Below, in pieces: positions 1 through 6,383 of a DNA stretch of 7,744 bases; position 1 is the first letter of the stretch, and each line of letters starts with the position of its first letter. The DNA lies in the NCBI GenBank assembly GCA_020444775.1, contig JAGRHX010000131.1, positions 1 to 7,744 of the forward strand. The letters are read 5' to 3'. Below the pieces are notes generated by a model that had not been told where the DNA came from, did not search any database, and worked only from the letters and a program-made list of their open reading frames with translations. A program made the position numbers and the translations under genes. Source of the stretch: Gammaproteobacteria bacterium (lineage in GTDB: Bacteria > Pseudomonadota > Gammaproteobacteria > HK1).

Positions 1-25
1 ACTTGCCAGTGGCGACTTGCCAGTG
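1..25. repeat. 11-base direct repeat, two copies, cut by the window edge
   Basis: ACTTGCCAGTG occurs at 1-11 and again at 15-25, a period of 14 bases with GCG-type spacer sequence between. The first copy begins at the first base of the window, so the true copy number is unknown. It could be a small tandem duplication or paired binding half-sites; nothing seen decides between them. Confidence 0.5.
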
Positions 26-146
26 ATGGCGAGCGCGATGGTACGCCAAACACCGGCGTGCGCAAGTGGGCTGCATGTCCGCTCGCGGCCCCGCCGCCTG
101 CTGCTGGCAGCCGCGCCCCGGCGTCGTCCGGGCCCTAAACCCCGTC
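1..146. other. Short flank left of the first gene; no gene assigned
   Basis: This stretch follows the 3' end of the minus-strand luciferase-like gene. No full gene fits. Plus frame 1 is open from the window edge to TAA at 136-138, and plus frame 2 is open to TGA at 155-157. Either could be the tail of a gene entering from the left, which would continue the alternating-strand pattern of the window. Third-position G/C in both frames is only about 70 percent by hand count, and neither peptide resembles a family I know. The region also holds a short direct repeat (1-25) and a weak five-base-pair dyad (117-132). Confidence 0.4.
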
Positions 147-1193
147 TCAGGCGTTGAGCGCCGCCTCGGCGCCGGCGCGGCGCCTGGACTGGAAGCGCGG
201 CATCACCTGCTCGGTGAACATCAAGAATGACTCGTGGCTGAGCGGTGCGCACATCAGGTAGCCCAGGTGCATCTCCTCTTCGAGTCGATACAGTGTGTCC
301 AGCACACGTTCCGGACTACCCCAGATCGCAACGTCCTGCAGATAGCGATCGATGGGATCCAGGCTCTGCCGCCGTCCGTCGACCTCCACGGTCTTCACCG
401 GGTTCGCGGTACCCTTGGATTCGTTCTTGTAGGTGGCGACGATCCAACCCGCGCCACGCCGCGCGACCTGCTCGGCCTCGCGATCGGTCGCGGCCACCGC
501 GATCAGCCGCGCCATGGGGATCTCGCGATTCGCGCTCGAATGCCCGTTGGCCTGCAGCGTGGCGAGGAAGTTGTTGCGATGCGTGGCTACCTGCTGGAAG
601 TCGCCGTGTGGTCCGAGCATGACGCTGTAACCCTGCTCACCGGCCCACTGCACGGCATCCGGTGAACCTGCCGCCACCCACATCGGCGGGTGTGGCTGCT
701 GCAAGGGCTTGGGCAGCACCTCGACGTCCTCGAAACACCACTGCTCGCTGCGCCAGTCGAGCCGCTCACGGGTCCAGGCGGCGAGAACGATATCCACAGC
801 CTCGCGAAAGCGCTCCTTGCTCTGTGGCAGGGGCACACCAAAGGTCTTGAACTCCTGCGGATCGAAACCACGTCCGGCGCCCCAGTTCACCCGTCCGTCG
901 CTCAGCACATCGAGCATCGCGACCTCCTCGGCAAGCCGCAGCGGGTGATACAGCGCGGCCAGGGAAACCGCGGTGCCGATACGAAGTGAACGTGTCTTGG
1001 CGGCGACGTGCATACCCATCAGGTGCACCGAAGGGCAGACGCTGTAATCGGTGAAATGATGCTCGGCCAACCAGACCGCGTCGTAACCGGTCTTGTCCAT
1101 GATCTCGATACGCTGCAAGGCACGCGCATAGACGGTCTGCAACGGTATGTTACGTCGCGGCCAGGAGAAGAATTGCAGTACCCCGAACTTCAT
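147..1193 (-). CDS. Luciferase-like (LLM class) flavin-dependent monooxygenase, paralogue 1
   Basis: This 348-residue protein belongs to the bacterial luciferase-like superfamily: single-domain TIM barrels that use reduced FMN (or F420 in some lineages) and O2 to oxygenate small molecules in the cytoplasm. The N-terminus MKFGVLQFF is a typical first beta strand. WLAEHHF at 41-47 matches the EHHF active-site segment of LuxA, with His45 matching its catalytic histidine. The motif continues as TDYSVCPS (48-55). A DGR turn (99-101) leads into a glycine-rich GAGRGFD segment (106-111), and PPMWVAAGSP (169-178) is the usual second conserved block. The start at 1193 is chosen because AAGGAGG sits seven bases upstream and the family's N-terminus begins there; a Met 42 codons earlier would overlap the divergent neighbour. 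A sigma-70-like promoter lies upstream. No flavin reductase is nearby, so reduced flavin must come from elsewhere. The substrate is unknown. The last dozen residues (RRRAGAEAALNA) look like a disordered tail. Confidence 0.93.
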   Translation of the reverse strand: MKFGVLQFFSWPRRNIPLQTVYARALQRIEIMDKTGYDAVWLAEHHFTDYSVCPSVHLMGMHVAAKTRSLRIGTAVSLAALYHPLRLAEEVAMLDVLSDGRVNWGAGRGFDPQEFKTFGVPLPQSKERFREAVDIVLAAWTRERLDWRSEQWCFEDVEVLPKPLQQPHPPMWVAAGSPDAVQWAGEQGYSVMLGPHGDFQQVATHRNNFLATLQANGHSSANREIPMARLIAVAATDREAEQVARRGAGWIVATYKNESKGTANPVKTVEVDGRRQSLDPIDRYLQDVAIWGSPERVLDTLYRLEEEMHLGYLMCAPLSHESFLMFTEQVMPRFQSRRRAGAEAALNA

Positions 1194-1200
1194 CCCGTCG

Positions 1201-1207
1201 CCTCCTT
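1201..1207 (-). promoter_or_regulatory. Shine-Dalgarno that fixes the start of the first luciferase-like gene
   Basis: On the minus strand AAGGAGG is followed by seven bases and ATG at 1193-1191. It is an almost ideal ribosome binding site. It decides in favour of the MKFGVLQ start over an upstream in-frame ATG at 1319. Confidence 0.85.
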
Positions 1208-1230
1208 CGTTCCGGCTGATATGCCGCATG

Positions 1231-1258
1231 GTTATGGGATCCGGCACACTACTGTCAA
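1231..1258 (-). promoter_or_regulatory. Sigma-70-like promoter for the first luciferase-like gene
   Basis: Read on the minus strand there is a perfect -35 hexamer TTGACA (1258-1253), a 16-base spacer and a -10 candidate CATAAC (1236-1231) that keeps the central ATAA of the consensus. Transcription would begin near 1224, leaving a leader of about 30 bases that contains the strong Shine-Dalgarno. The position inside a 118-base divergent gap fits. The -10 matches at four of six bases, so this is a good candidate rather than a certainty. No equally good promoter is visible for the plus-strand gene in the same gap. Confidence 0.5.
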
Positions 1259-1311
1259 GCCCGTCGCGTTGCGCCGGCATACGTCCGCCAAGACCGTAAT
1301 CAGGTGAGAGC

Positions 1312-2493
1312 ATGGCCAACCACGAACTGAGAGTGATCGTCGCCGGCGCCGGACTGGGTGGCTTGACGCTGGCGCTGTGTCTGGCCCGCGCGGGCTTTGC
1401 GGTGCAGGTGCTGGAACAGGCAAGCGCGCTCGGCGAGGTGGGTGCCGGCGTTCAGATCAGCGCCAATGGCGCGCGCGTCCTGCACCTGCTGGGACTGGCA
1501 CCGGCGCTGGACGCGGTCGCGTTCAGACCCGAACGCGGTGAGATGCGTCACTGGCACAGCGGCGAGACCTTGTTGACCCGGCCGCTGGGTGAGACCAGCG
1601 TGGAGCGCTTCGGCTATCCGTATTACCACCTGCATCGCGCCGATCTGCATCGGATCCTCACCGACGCGCTGACCCACATCGCGCCGCAAGCGGTGCGACT
1701 TCGCGCCAGGCTCGTCGATCTGGAGCATCAGGCCGACCGGGTGAGCGTGGTCCTGGAGGACGGTGAGCGCCTGGAGGCCGACATCGTGGTCGGCTGCGAC
1801 GGCATTCACTCGCGGGTACGCGAGCGGCTGTTCGGCGCGGATGCGCCGCGCTTCACCGGCTGCGTGGCCTGGCGGGCGACCGTGCCCACCGCCAGCCTGC
1901 CCGCCGGCCACGTGCGACCGGTGGCCTCGAACTGGCTGGGCCGTGGCGGTCACTTCGTCCACTACTATCTGCGCCGCGGCGCGCTGGTCAATTGCGTGGG
2001 CGTCATCGAGCGCGACGAGTGGCTGGCCGAGTCATGGTCCAGTCCGGGCACCCGCGAGGGCTTCCTGACCGACTTCCAGGGCTGGCACGAGGATCTGCAG
2101 GTCCTGATCCGGGCGGTCGTCCAGTGTTTTCGCTGGGGCCTGTTCGACCGCGATCCGATGCCGCGTTGGTCACAAGGTCGAGTGACCCTGCTCGGCGATG
2201 CCTGTCATCCGATGCTGCCATTCATGGCACAGGGCGCGGTGATGGCGATCGAGGATGCCTATACCTTGTGTCGTTGTCTGCAGGCCAACGACGAGCCCGA
2301 GGCGGCGCTGGCTCGATACGAGTCGTTACGCCGGGAACGCACCGCACGTGTCCAGCAGATGTCACGCGACAACATCGAGTTCTTCCACAACCCGGACGTG
2401 GACGATCTGGTGGAACGTCTGACCGGCCACCGCGACGCGCACCTGTGGCTATACGGCCACGACGTCAGCGCGGTGCAATTCAGCGCCACCTGA
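1312..2493 (+). CDS. FAD-dependent aromatic-ring-type monooxygenase (salicylate hydroxylase-like)
   Basis: This 393-residue protein is a class A flavoprotein monooxygenase, the single-component group that includes salicylate, 3-hydroxybenzoate and 6-hydroxynicotinate hydroxylases. These bind FAD, take hydride from NAD(P)H and hydroxylate an activated ring in the cytoplasm. All three fingerprints are present: the Rossmann GAGLGG (12-17) with the ribose-binding Glu35; the DG motif VGCDGIHSRVR (160-170), which contacts FAD and NAD(P)H; and the GD motif LLGDACHPMLPFMAQGA (293-309). HRADL (108-112) is also typical of the group. Length is normal and there is no signal peptide or membrane segment. 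The start has AGGTGAG three bases upstream. The gene is divergent from the luciferase-like gene (118-base gap) and converges on the acyl-CoA dehydrogenase with 33 bases between stops. The fold and chemistry are secure; the substrate is not, and a non-aromatic or N-heterocyclic substrate is possible. Confidence 0.93.
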   Translation: MANHELRVIVAGAGLGGLTLALCLARAGFAVQVLEQASALGEVGAGVQISANGARVLHLLGLAPALDAVAFRPERGEMRHWHSGETLLTRPLGETSVERFGYPYYHLHRADLHRILTDALTHIAPQAVRLRARLVDLEHQADRVSVVLEDGERLEADIVVGCDGIHSRVRERLFGADAPRFTGCVAWRATVPTASLPAGHVRPVASNWLGRGGHFVHYYLRRGALVNCVGVIERDEWLAESWSSPGTREGFLTDFQGWHEDLQVLIRAVVQCFRWGLFDRDPMPRWSQGRVTLLGDACHPMLPFMAQGAVMAIEDAYTLCRCLQANDEPEAALARYESLRRERTARVQQMSRDNIEFFHNPDVDDLVERLTGHRDAHLWLYGHDVSAVQFSAT

Positions 2494-2526
2494 ACGGAAC
2501 GCCGAAACCACCGGCGGTCCCATCGG

Positions 2527-3675
2527 TCAGCGTGCGGCGCTGCCGACCATCGCTCGGGTTATCACCATCTTCTGGATCTGCCGGGTGCCGTCACCGATGT
2601 GCAGCCCCAGCACGTCACGCATACGCTGCTGGAAGGGCAGGTCCTTGCTGTAACCCATGTGCCCGTGGGTCAGCAGACACTGATGTATGGCCTCGAAAGC
2701 GATCTTCGGCGGCCACCATTTGCACATCGCCGCTTCCGCCGTATGCGGCTGACCCTGGTCACGCAGCCACAGCGTCTTATAGCAGAGCAGCAGCGCCGCC
2801 TCGATCTGGGTCTGAGCCTCCGCCAGCGGCTCGCTGACTCCCTGGTTGCGCACGATCGGCGCGCCAAAAGCCTGACGTTCACTGGCATAGGTCCAGGTCT
2901 CGTCCAGGGATGCGATGGCCGGCGCCAGGCACTGTAGCCCGATCAGGGCGCGGCTGTAGTCGAAACCGACCATCACGGTACGAAACGCGCCGTCGCGCGT
3001 GCCGACCAGCTGCTCCGGAGTGACGGCCACATCGTCGAAGAACACAGAGCCACGGCCGACACAGCGCGAGCCGACATCGTCGAAGCGGCTCACCCGCACA
3101 CCCGGCGCGTCCATCGGCACGATGAACGCGGAGATACCGCGCGAACGTGCCTGCTGCTCACCGGTGCGCGCGAAGACCAGTATGTGCCGGGCCTGGTCGA
3201 CCATGGAGATCGAGGTCTTCTCACCGTTCAGCACGAATCCCGAGTCGGTGCTGGCGGCGCGCAAGCGCAGGTTGGCAGCGTCGGAGCCACCGCCGGGCTC
3301 GGTCAGGCCGAGCGCCACGATGCACTTGCCGGCGCAGATCCGGGGCACGATCTCGCGGGCGATGTCGGGGTTGGCATGCTCGACCAGGATCGCCCCCAGC
3401 AAGGAGCCGAGCAGCTGCACATAGGCGACGTTCATGTCCGCGTAGGCGATGTCCTCGATGATGAGGCCCGCGGTCACACCGTCCAGACCCAGCCCGCCGT
3501 GCGACTCCGGCAGCTCGGCGCCGATCAGACCGAGCTCGCCCATCGCTTCGACGAGCCCCGGCTCGATGCATGCGCTCGCGTCACGCGAGAGATAACCGGG
3601 CGCAATCCGCTCGCGGGCGAAGCGCTGGCACAGCTCCCGCAGGGATTGCTGCTCGGCCGAAAGTGAGAAATCCAT
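2527..3675 (-). CDS. Acyl-CoA dehydrogenase with Asp at the usual catalytic Glu position
   Basis: This 382-residue FAD enzyme has the complete acyl-CoA dehydrogenase fold, which desaturates acyl-CoA thioesters and passes electrons to an electron-transfer flavoprotein. Family landmarks are TEPGGGSDA (125-133), NGEKTSIS (150-157), the FAD-contact segment ERQAFGAP (266-273) and HGHMGY (337-342). In the C-terminal loop where most members read YEGT, this one reads IGDGTRQIQ (360-368), so the proton-abstracting Glu is replaced by Asp362 (GAC, bases 2592-2590). The alternative catalytic site on helix G, Glu in isovaleryl-CoA dehydrogenase, is Ser241 here (FDYSR, 238-242), so no second Glu compensates. 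Such Asp enzymes are known among alicyclic acyl-CoA dehydrogenases; cyclohexanecarboxyl-CoA dehydrogenase (AliB-like) is my best guess at the subgroup, made from memory of motifs. The start at 3675 has AGGGGG four bases upstream and gives a canonical MDFSLSAEQQ; a 43-codon upstream extension is low-quality sequence. No electron-transfer flavoprotein gene is in the window. Confidence 0.93.
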   Translation of the reverse strand: MDFSLSAEQQSLRELCQRFARERIAPGYLSRDASACIEPGLVEAMGELGLIGAELPESHGGLGLDGVTAGLIIEDIAYADMNVAYVQLLGSLLGAILVEHANPDIAREIVPRICAGKCIVALGLTEPGGGSDAANLRLRAASTDSGFVLNGEKTSISMVDQARHILVFARTGEQQARSRGISAFIVPMDAPGVRVSRFDDVGSRCVGRGSVFFDDVAVTPEQLVGTRDGAFRTVMVGFDYSRALIGLQCLAPAIASLDETWTYASERQAFGAPIVRNQGVSEPLAEAQTQIEAALLLCYKTLWLRDQGQPHTAEAAMCKWWPPKIAFEAIHQCLLTHGHMGYSKDLPFQQRMRDVLGLHIGDGTRQIQKMVITRAMVGSAAR

Positions 3676-3904
3676 CCTGCCCCCTGGTGATTGATCGCCG
3701 GCGCGTCGGCCTACCGCCGGACCACAGCGCACCGATTGCCATGCGCACAAGCATGCCGGATCCGCACCGGCAGCGGTACAGCCAGTGCAAGGGGTCCCCC
3801 GCACGCCGGCATTGAACGATGAGCCGAATTCTGCTCTGGTAGCGGCTCAGGCATGTACGGGCCCAAGCGAGTCGGGCTCACCAGTCCCTTCTCGGTATCT
3901 GCGC
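3676..3904. promoter_or_regulatory. Divergent control region with operator-like dyads
   Basis: This 229-base non-coding gap separates the starts of the acyl-CoA dehydrogenase and the DAO-type oxidoreductase and must hold both promoters; no strong -35/-10 pair is visible. It contains a dyad TGCCGG-N7-CCGGCA (3754-3772). It also contains a 7-base inverted pair TGAGCCG (3820-3826) and CGGCTCA (3843-3849), with a further GGCTCA at 3875-3880. The 9-mer CGCCGGCAT at 3804-3812 recurs at 1272-1280 in the other divergent gap. These look like regulator sites, but short GC-rich dyads arise by chance in such DNA. Confidence 0.4.
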
Positions 3905-5029
3905 ATGAGCGACTATCTGATCATCGGTGGCGGTATCCATGGCGCCGCTTGCGCCTTCGAGCTGGCGCGTCAGGGCGCCAAGGTCCGGCTGCTCGAATCC
4001 TCCAGCATCGCCTCCGCCGCCTCCGGTGGCCCCGGTCAGCGCGGTGTCCGTGCGAACAAGCGCGACCGCCGCGAGCTGCCGCTGATGGCGCTCGCCTACC
4101 GGCGTTGGCCGAGCCTGCACGAGGAACTGGGCTGTGCACCGACCTACCAGCGCACCGGCAGCCTGACCCTGATCGAACGCGACCAGGACCTGGAGGCGGC
4201 GCCAGCTCGCGTCTGGATGCAAGAGCAACTGGGTATCGAGTCACGACTGGTGATGCGTGAGGAGCTGGTCGAGATGGCCCCCGGGCTGGCCGACGGTGTG
4301 CAGGCCGCCATCCACTGTCCGGGCGACGGCACCGCCAGGCACGCCGATACCACCCGGCACTTCGCCGAGGCTGCCCGTCGCGCGGGGGCGCGCATCGACG
4401 AGCACACCGCGCTGGAAAGCCTGCACATGCAGGGCAGCCGGGTGTCCGCGGCCATCACCGCCACCGGCGAGCGGATCGAGATCGGCAAGTGCTGTCTGCT
4501 GCTGTCCAACGCCAGCGTGGCCGAGCTGCTACGGCGTAGCGTCGGCTTGACGCTGCCGGTGTGGAGCACGTGCCTCCAGGTGATGTTGGTACGACCCATG
4601 TCACCCATGCGCATCGATCACCTCATCGGGCATCTGAGCCGGACGGTGGCGATCAAGTCCGAGTGCGACGGCCAGGTGATGATCTCAGGCGGATTTCGTG
4701 GGGTGTGGGACGCCTCAAGCCACACCGGCAGCACCGTGCCGGAGGCGATTGAGCGCAACCTGGCGGAGGCCGTTGCCGTGTTCCCGGCGCTCGCCGGCGC
4801 CGAGGTGGTGTGCGCCGATGCCAACCATCTGGAAGCCATGTGCATCGACGAGGTGCCGATCATCGACCGGCTGAGCGCCGACTCCAACCTCTACTACGCG
4901 ACCGGCTGGACCGGCCACGGCTGGGCCATCGCGCCGGCCGTGAGCCGTTTGCTGGTGGAATGGGTGCGCAGCGGCGATCGCCCGCCGCTGCTGGCACCGT
5001 TCAGCCGCGACCGATTCGCGCCACGCTGA
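3905..5029 (+). CDS. DAO-superfamily FAD-dependent oxidoreductase (amine/amino-acid oxidase or dehydrogenase type)
   Basis: This 374-residue protein is a D-amino-acid-oxidase-like flavoenzyme, the family of sarcosine oxidase beta, glycine oxidase and related dehydrogenases that oxidise C-N (occasionally C-O) bonds. The N-terminal MSDYLIIGGGIHGAACAFEL carries the GGGIHG dinucleotide-binding turn (8-13) and Glu31 for the FAD ribose. The C-terminal YYATGWTGHGWAIAPA (330-345) is the second FAD-binding signature. GDGTARHADT (140-149) lines up with the stretch in sarcosine oxidase beta that holds the histidine bearing covalent FMN, making His146 a candidate attachment site. ASGGPGQRGVRANKR (39-53) is a basic segment I cannot assign to a known substrate group. 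Length suits a stand-alone enzyme; no partner subunits lie beside it. ATG 3905 is the only start matching the family's N-terminus, but no Shine-Dalgarno precedes it, so translation may be weak or leaderless. A palindrome lies seven bases after the stop. The substrate is unknown. Confidence 0.9.
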   Translation: MSDYLIIGGGIHGAACAFELARQGAKVRLLESSSIASAASGGPGQRGVRANKRDRRELPLMALAYRRWPSLHEELGCAPTYQRTGSLTLIERDQDLEAAPARVWMQEQLGIESRLVMREELVEMAPGLADGVQAAIHCPGDGTARHADTTRHFAEAARRAGARIDEHTALESLHMQGSRVSAAITATGERIEIGKCCLLLSNASVAELLRRSVGLTLPVWSTCLQVMLVRPMSPMRIDHLIGHLSRTVAIKSECDGQVMISGGFRGVWDASSHTGSTVPEAIERNLAEAVAVFPALAGAEVVCADANHLEAMCIDEVPIIDRLSADSNLYYATGWTGHGWAIAPAVSRLLVEWVRSGDRPPLLAPFSRDRFAPR

Positions 5030-5035
5030 GCCGTG

Positions 5036-5052
5036 CCGGTCACCGTGACCGG
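5036..5052. terminator. Perfect palindrome between convergent stops, likely bidirectional terminator
   Basis: CCGGTCAC-C-GTGACCGG is a perfect eight-base inverted repeat around one central base, which would fold as a seven-base-pair G/C-rich stem with a three-base loop. It occupies most of the 28-base gap between two convergent stop codons, the expected place for a shared terminator. On the plus strand it is followed by GCCTTTC, only a weak T-run, and no clear T-run follows on the minus strand. It may therefore be an inefficient intrinsic terminator, an RNA 3'-end stabiliser, or a protein site. Confidence 0.5.
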
Positions 5053-5057
5053 GCCTT

Positions 5058-6179
5058 TCAGCCTGTCGATTGCAGGCTACCTGGCGTCGAGACCGCGGCC
5101 TTCGGCACCAGCAGCGGATTGATCTCGGACAGCGGCTTGCCGAACTGCTGCTCGATGAGCGGCACGACATCACGAGCGAAGCGGGTCATGGCTTCGGTCA
5201 CCGCGCGATGCGGCACGTCACCGACCGCGAAGTAGATGCTCATGTGCGACGGTCCGTACAGCTCGATCTCCTCGCACAGCCGCTGCGCCACCTCGTGAGC
5301 GCCACCGACGATCAGATTGCGCTCGACCTGCTCGAAATCCGGCTCGTTGGCGAACGGTTTCTCGTCGACCATGTAGTCCTCGACCATCACCTGCTGGCGA
5401 TGACGTAGCGCCATCGCGATGCGCTTCTGATAGCGGGCGCTGTCCACGTAGCGATCGATCTCGTCGCGACGTTCGCTGACGAACAGGAAACGCAGCACAC
5501 CGAGCGGCACCGATTGCGCATCGATACCTTCCTCGGCGTAGATGCTCTCGATACCGTCCCGCATGCGACGCAGGTTGTGGGCGCTCTCGATACCACCAGA
5601 GATGAACGGCACGTAGCCATCGCGGGCACACCGGCGGTGACTGTTGGGATCGGCGCCGGCCACCCAGATCGGCGGTCGTGGCGCCTGTACCGGTCGTACG
5701 TTGATGGCGGTCTGCTGCTGTTGGAAGTACCGGCCCTGATAGCTGAAGTGCGGCTCACGCAGACCCAGCTCGATCATGTCCAGCATCTCGTGGAACATGA
5801 CCTTGTTGTCCGCGAGGTCCGCACCAAAACGCTCGAACTCGTAGCTCTGATAACCGCTGCCCACGCCGACATCCAGCCGACCGCCGGACAAGGCGTCGAC
5901 CAACGCTATCTCGGCAATCAGCCGTGCCGGCACGTGCAAGGGCAGAATCAGCACCGCGGTGCCAACGCGTATGCGGCGGGTCATGGCGGCCGCTTGGGTG
6001 CACATCAGCAGCGGTGACGGACACAGGCTGTAGTTGGAGAAGTGATGCTCCGCGAACCAGACCCGGCTGAAGTCCAGCTCCTCCGCGAGCCGGGTGTGCT
6101 CGAGCGCCTCGGCCAGCACCTGGTGTGACGACTGCGAGCGATGACGATGTTGAAGCAGATTGAAGATGCCGAAGTCCAT
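5058..6179 (-). CDS. Luciferase-like (LLM class) flavin-dependent monooxygenase, paralogue 2
   Basis: This 373-residue protein is a second luciferase-superfamily TIM-barrel monooxygenase, expected to use reduced flavin and O2 in the cytoplasm. It is collinear with the first paralogue through about residue 170: WFAEHHFSNYSLCPS at 41-55 against WLAEHHFTDYSVCPS at the same positions (11 of 15 identical), GTAV at 73-76 in both, GGR at 99-101 and PPIWVAGADP at 169-178. Glu44 and His45 match the EHHF active-site pair of LuxA. The C-terminal half differs, with a charged region (RDEIDRYVDSARYQKR, 238-253) absent from paralogue 1, so the two probably act on different substrates or successive steps rather than forming alpha and beta subunits, although a heterodimer cannot be excluded. 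The start at 6179 is fixed by GGAGGAG six bases upstream. It converges on the DAO-type gene and diverges from the thiamine enzyme. No flavin reductase is adjacent. Confidence 0.93.
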   Translation of the reverse strand: MDFGIFNLLQHRHRSQSSHQVLAEALEHTRLAEELDFSRVWFAEHHFSNYSLCPSPLLMCTQAAAMTRRIRVGTAVLILPLHVPARLIAEIALVDALSGGRLDVGVGSGYQSYEFERFGADLADNKVMFHEMLDMIELGLREPHFSYQGRYFQQQQTAINVRPVQAPRPPIWVAGADPNSHRRCARDGYVPFISGGIESAHNLRRMRDGIESIYAEEGIDAQSVPLGVLRFLFVSERRDEIDRYVDSARYQKRIAMALRHRQQVMVEDYMVDEKPFANEPDFEQVERNLIVGGAHEVAQRLCEEIELYGPSHMSIYFAVGDVPHRAVTEAMTRFARDVVPLIEQQFGKPLSEINPLLVPKAAVSTPGSLQSTG

Positions 6180-6383
6180 GCTGTGCTCCTCCGGGGGCGG
6201 CTGAGTGAAATTGCGGGACCGACGGTCGGGACAGACTAAGCAAAGCGTGGTCCGTTGACCAACGTCATCCATCGCTGGCGGGCGCACCCGACAAACGGCA
6301 GAATCGGAGCGGGCCCGGGGAATCGCCCGAACCAGACCGGGTACCGCCGCGCAGGGTACTCGTGAACAGGAGGCGCAACGCTC
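6180..6383. promoter_or_regulatory. Divergent control region with clustered dyad symmetries
   Basis: This 204-base gap separates the second luciferase-like gene from the thiamine enzyme. Near its left end are two overlapping palindromes, GACCGACGGTC (6217-6227) and CCGACGGTCGG (6219-6229). About 20 bases on are two more overlapping dyads, TGGTC-N4-GACCA (6248-6261) and CGTTG-AC-CAACG (6253-6264). The TGGT...ACCA core recalls half-sites of GntR/FadR-type repressors, though the spacing differs from the FadR site. A TTGACC at 6255-6260 has no matching -10. The right half (6265-6360) is G/C-rich with nothing I can assign, up to the Shine-Dalgarno at 6368-6373. Confidence 0.4.
6186..6192 (-). promoter_or_regulatory. 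Shine-Dalgarno that fixes the start of the second luciferase-like gene
   Basis: GGAGGAG on the minus strand lies six bases before ATG 6179-6177. It supports the MDFGIFN start over a Met 36 codons upstream whose extra residues have no family resemblance. Confidence 0.85.

Noticed and set aside
117..132. CCCGG-N6-CCGGG hairpin as terminator of the first luciferase-like gene
   Set aside because: Only five base pairs and no T-run in the minus direction; such a dyad is common by chance in G/C-rich DNA.
1220..1281. TATGCCG and CGGCATA inverted pair in the first divergent gap
   Set aside because: Seven-base arms 48 bases apart are about what chance gives in a gap this size.
1194..1319. 42-codon N-terminal extension of the first luciferase-like gene
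   Set aside because: It would overlap the start of the divergent gene, has no family similarity, and an ideal Shine-Dalgarno serves the internal ATG at 1193.
1300..1962. 220-residue minus-strand open frame opposite the FAD monooxygenase
   Set aside because: It is antisense to GxGxxG- and DG-motif coding sequence and reads as an odd His/Gln/Arg-rich product, a codon-bias shadow.
2494..2526. Possible terminator hairpin in the first convergent gap
   Set aside because: The best pairing is three to four base pairs around ACCACCGGCGGT with no usable loop and no T-run.
1992..2837. 281-residue plus-strand open frame spanning the FAD monooxygenase end and the acyl-CoA dehydrogenase end
   Set aside because: It crosses two well-supported genes in the wrong frame or strand and has no recognisable motif.
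3785..3904. 40-codon N-terminal extension of the DAO-type gene
   Set aside because: The FAD-binding strand starts directly after ATG 3905, and the extension has neither signal-peptide features nor a ribosome binding site.
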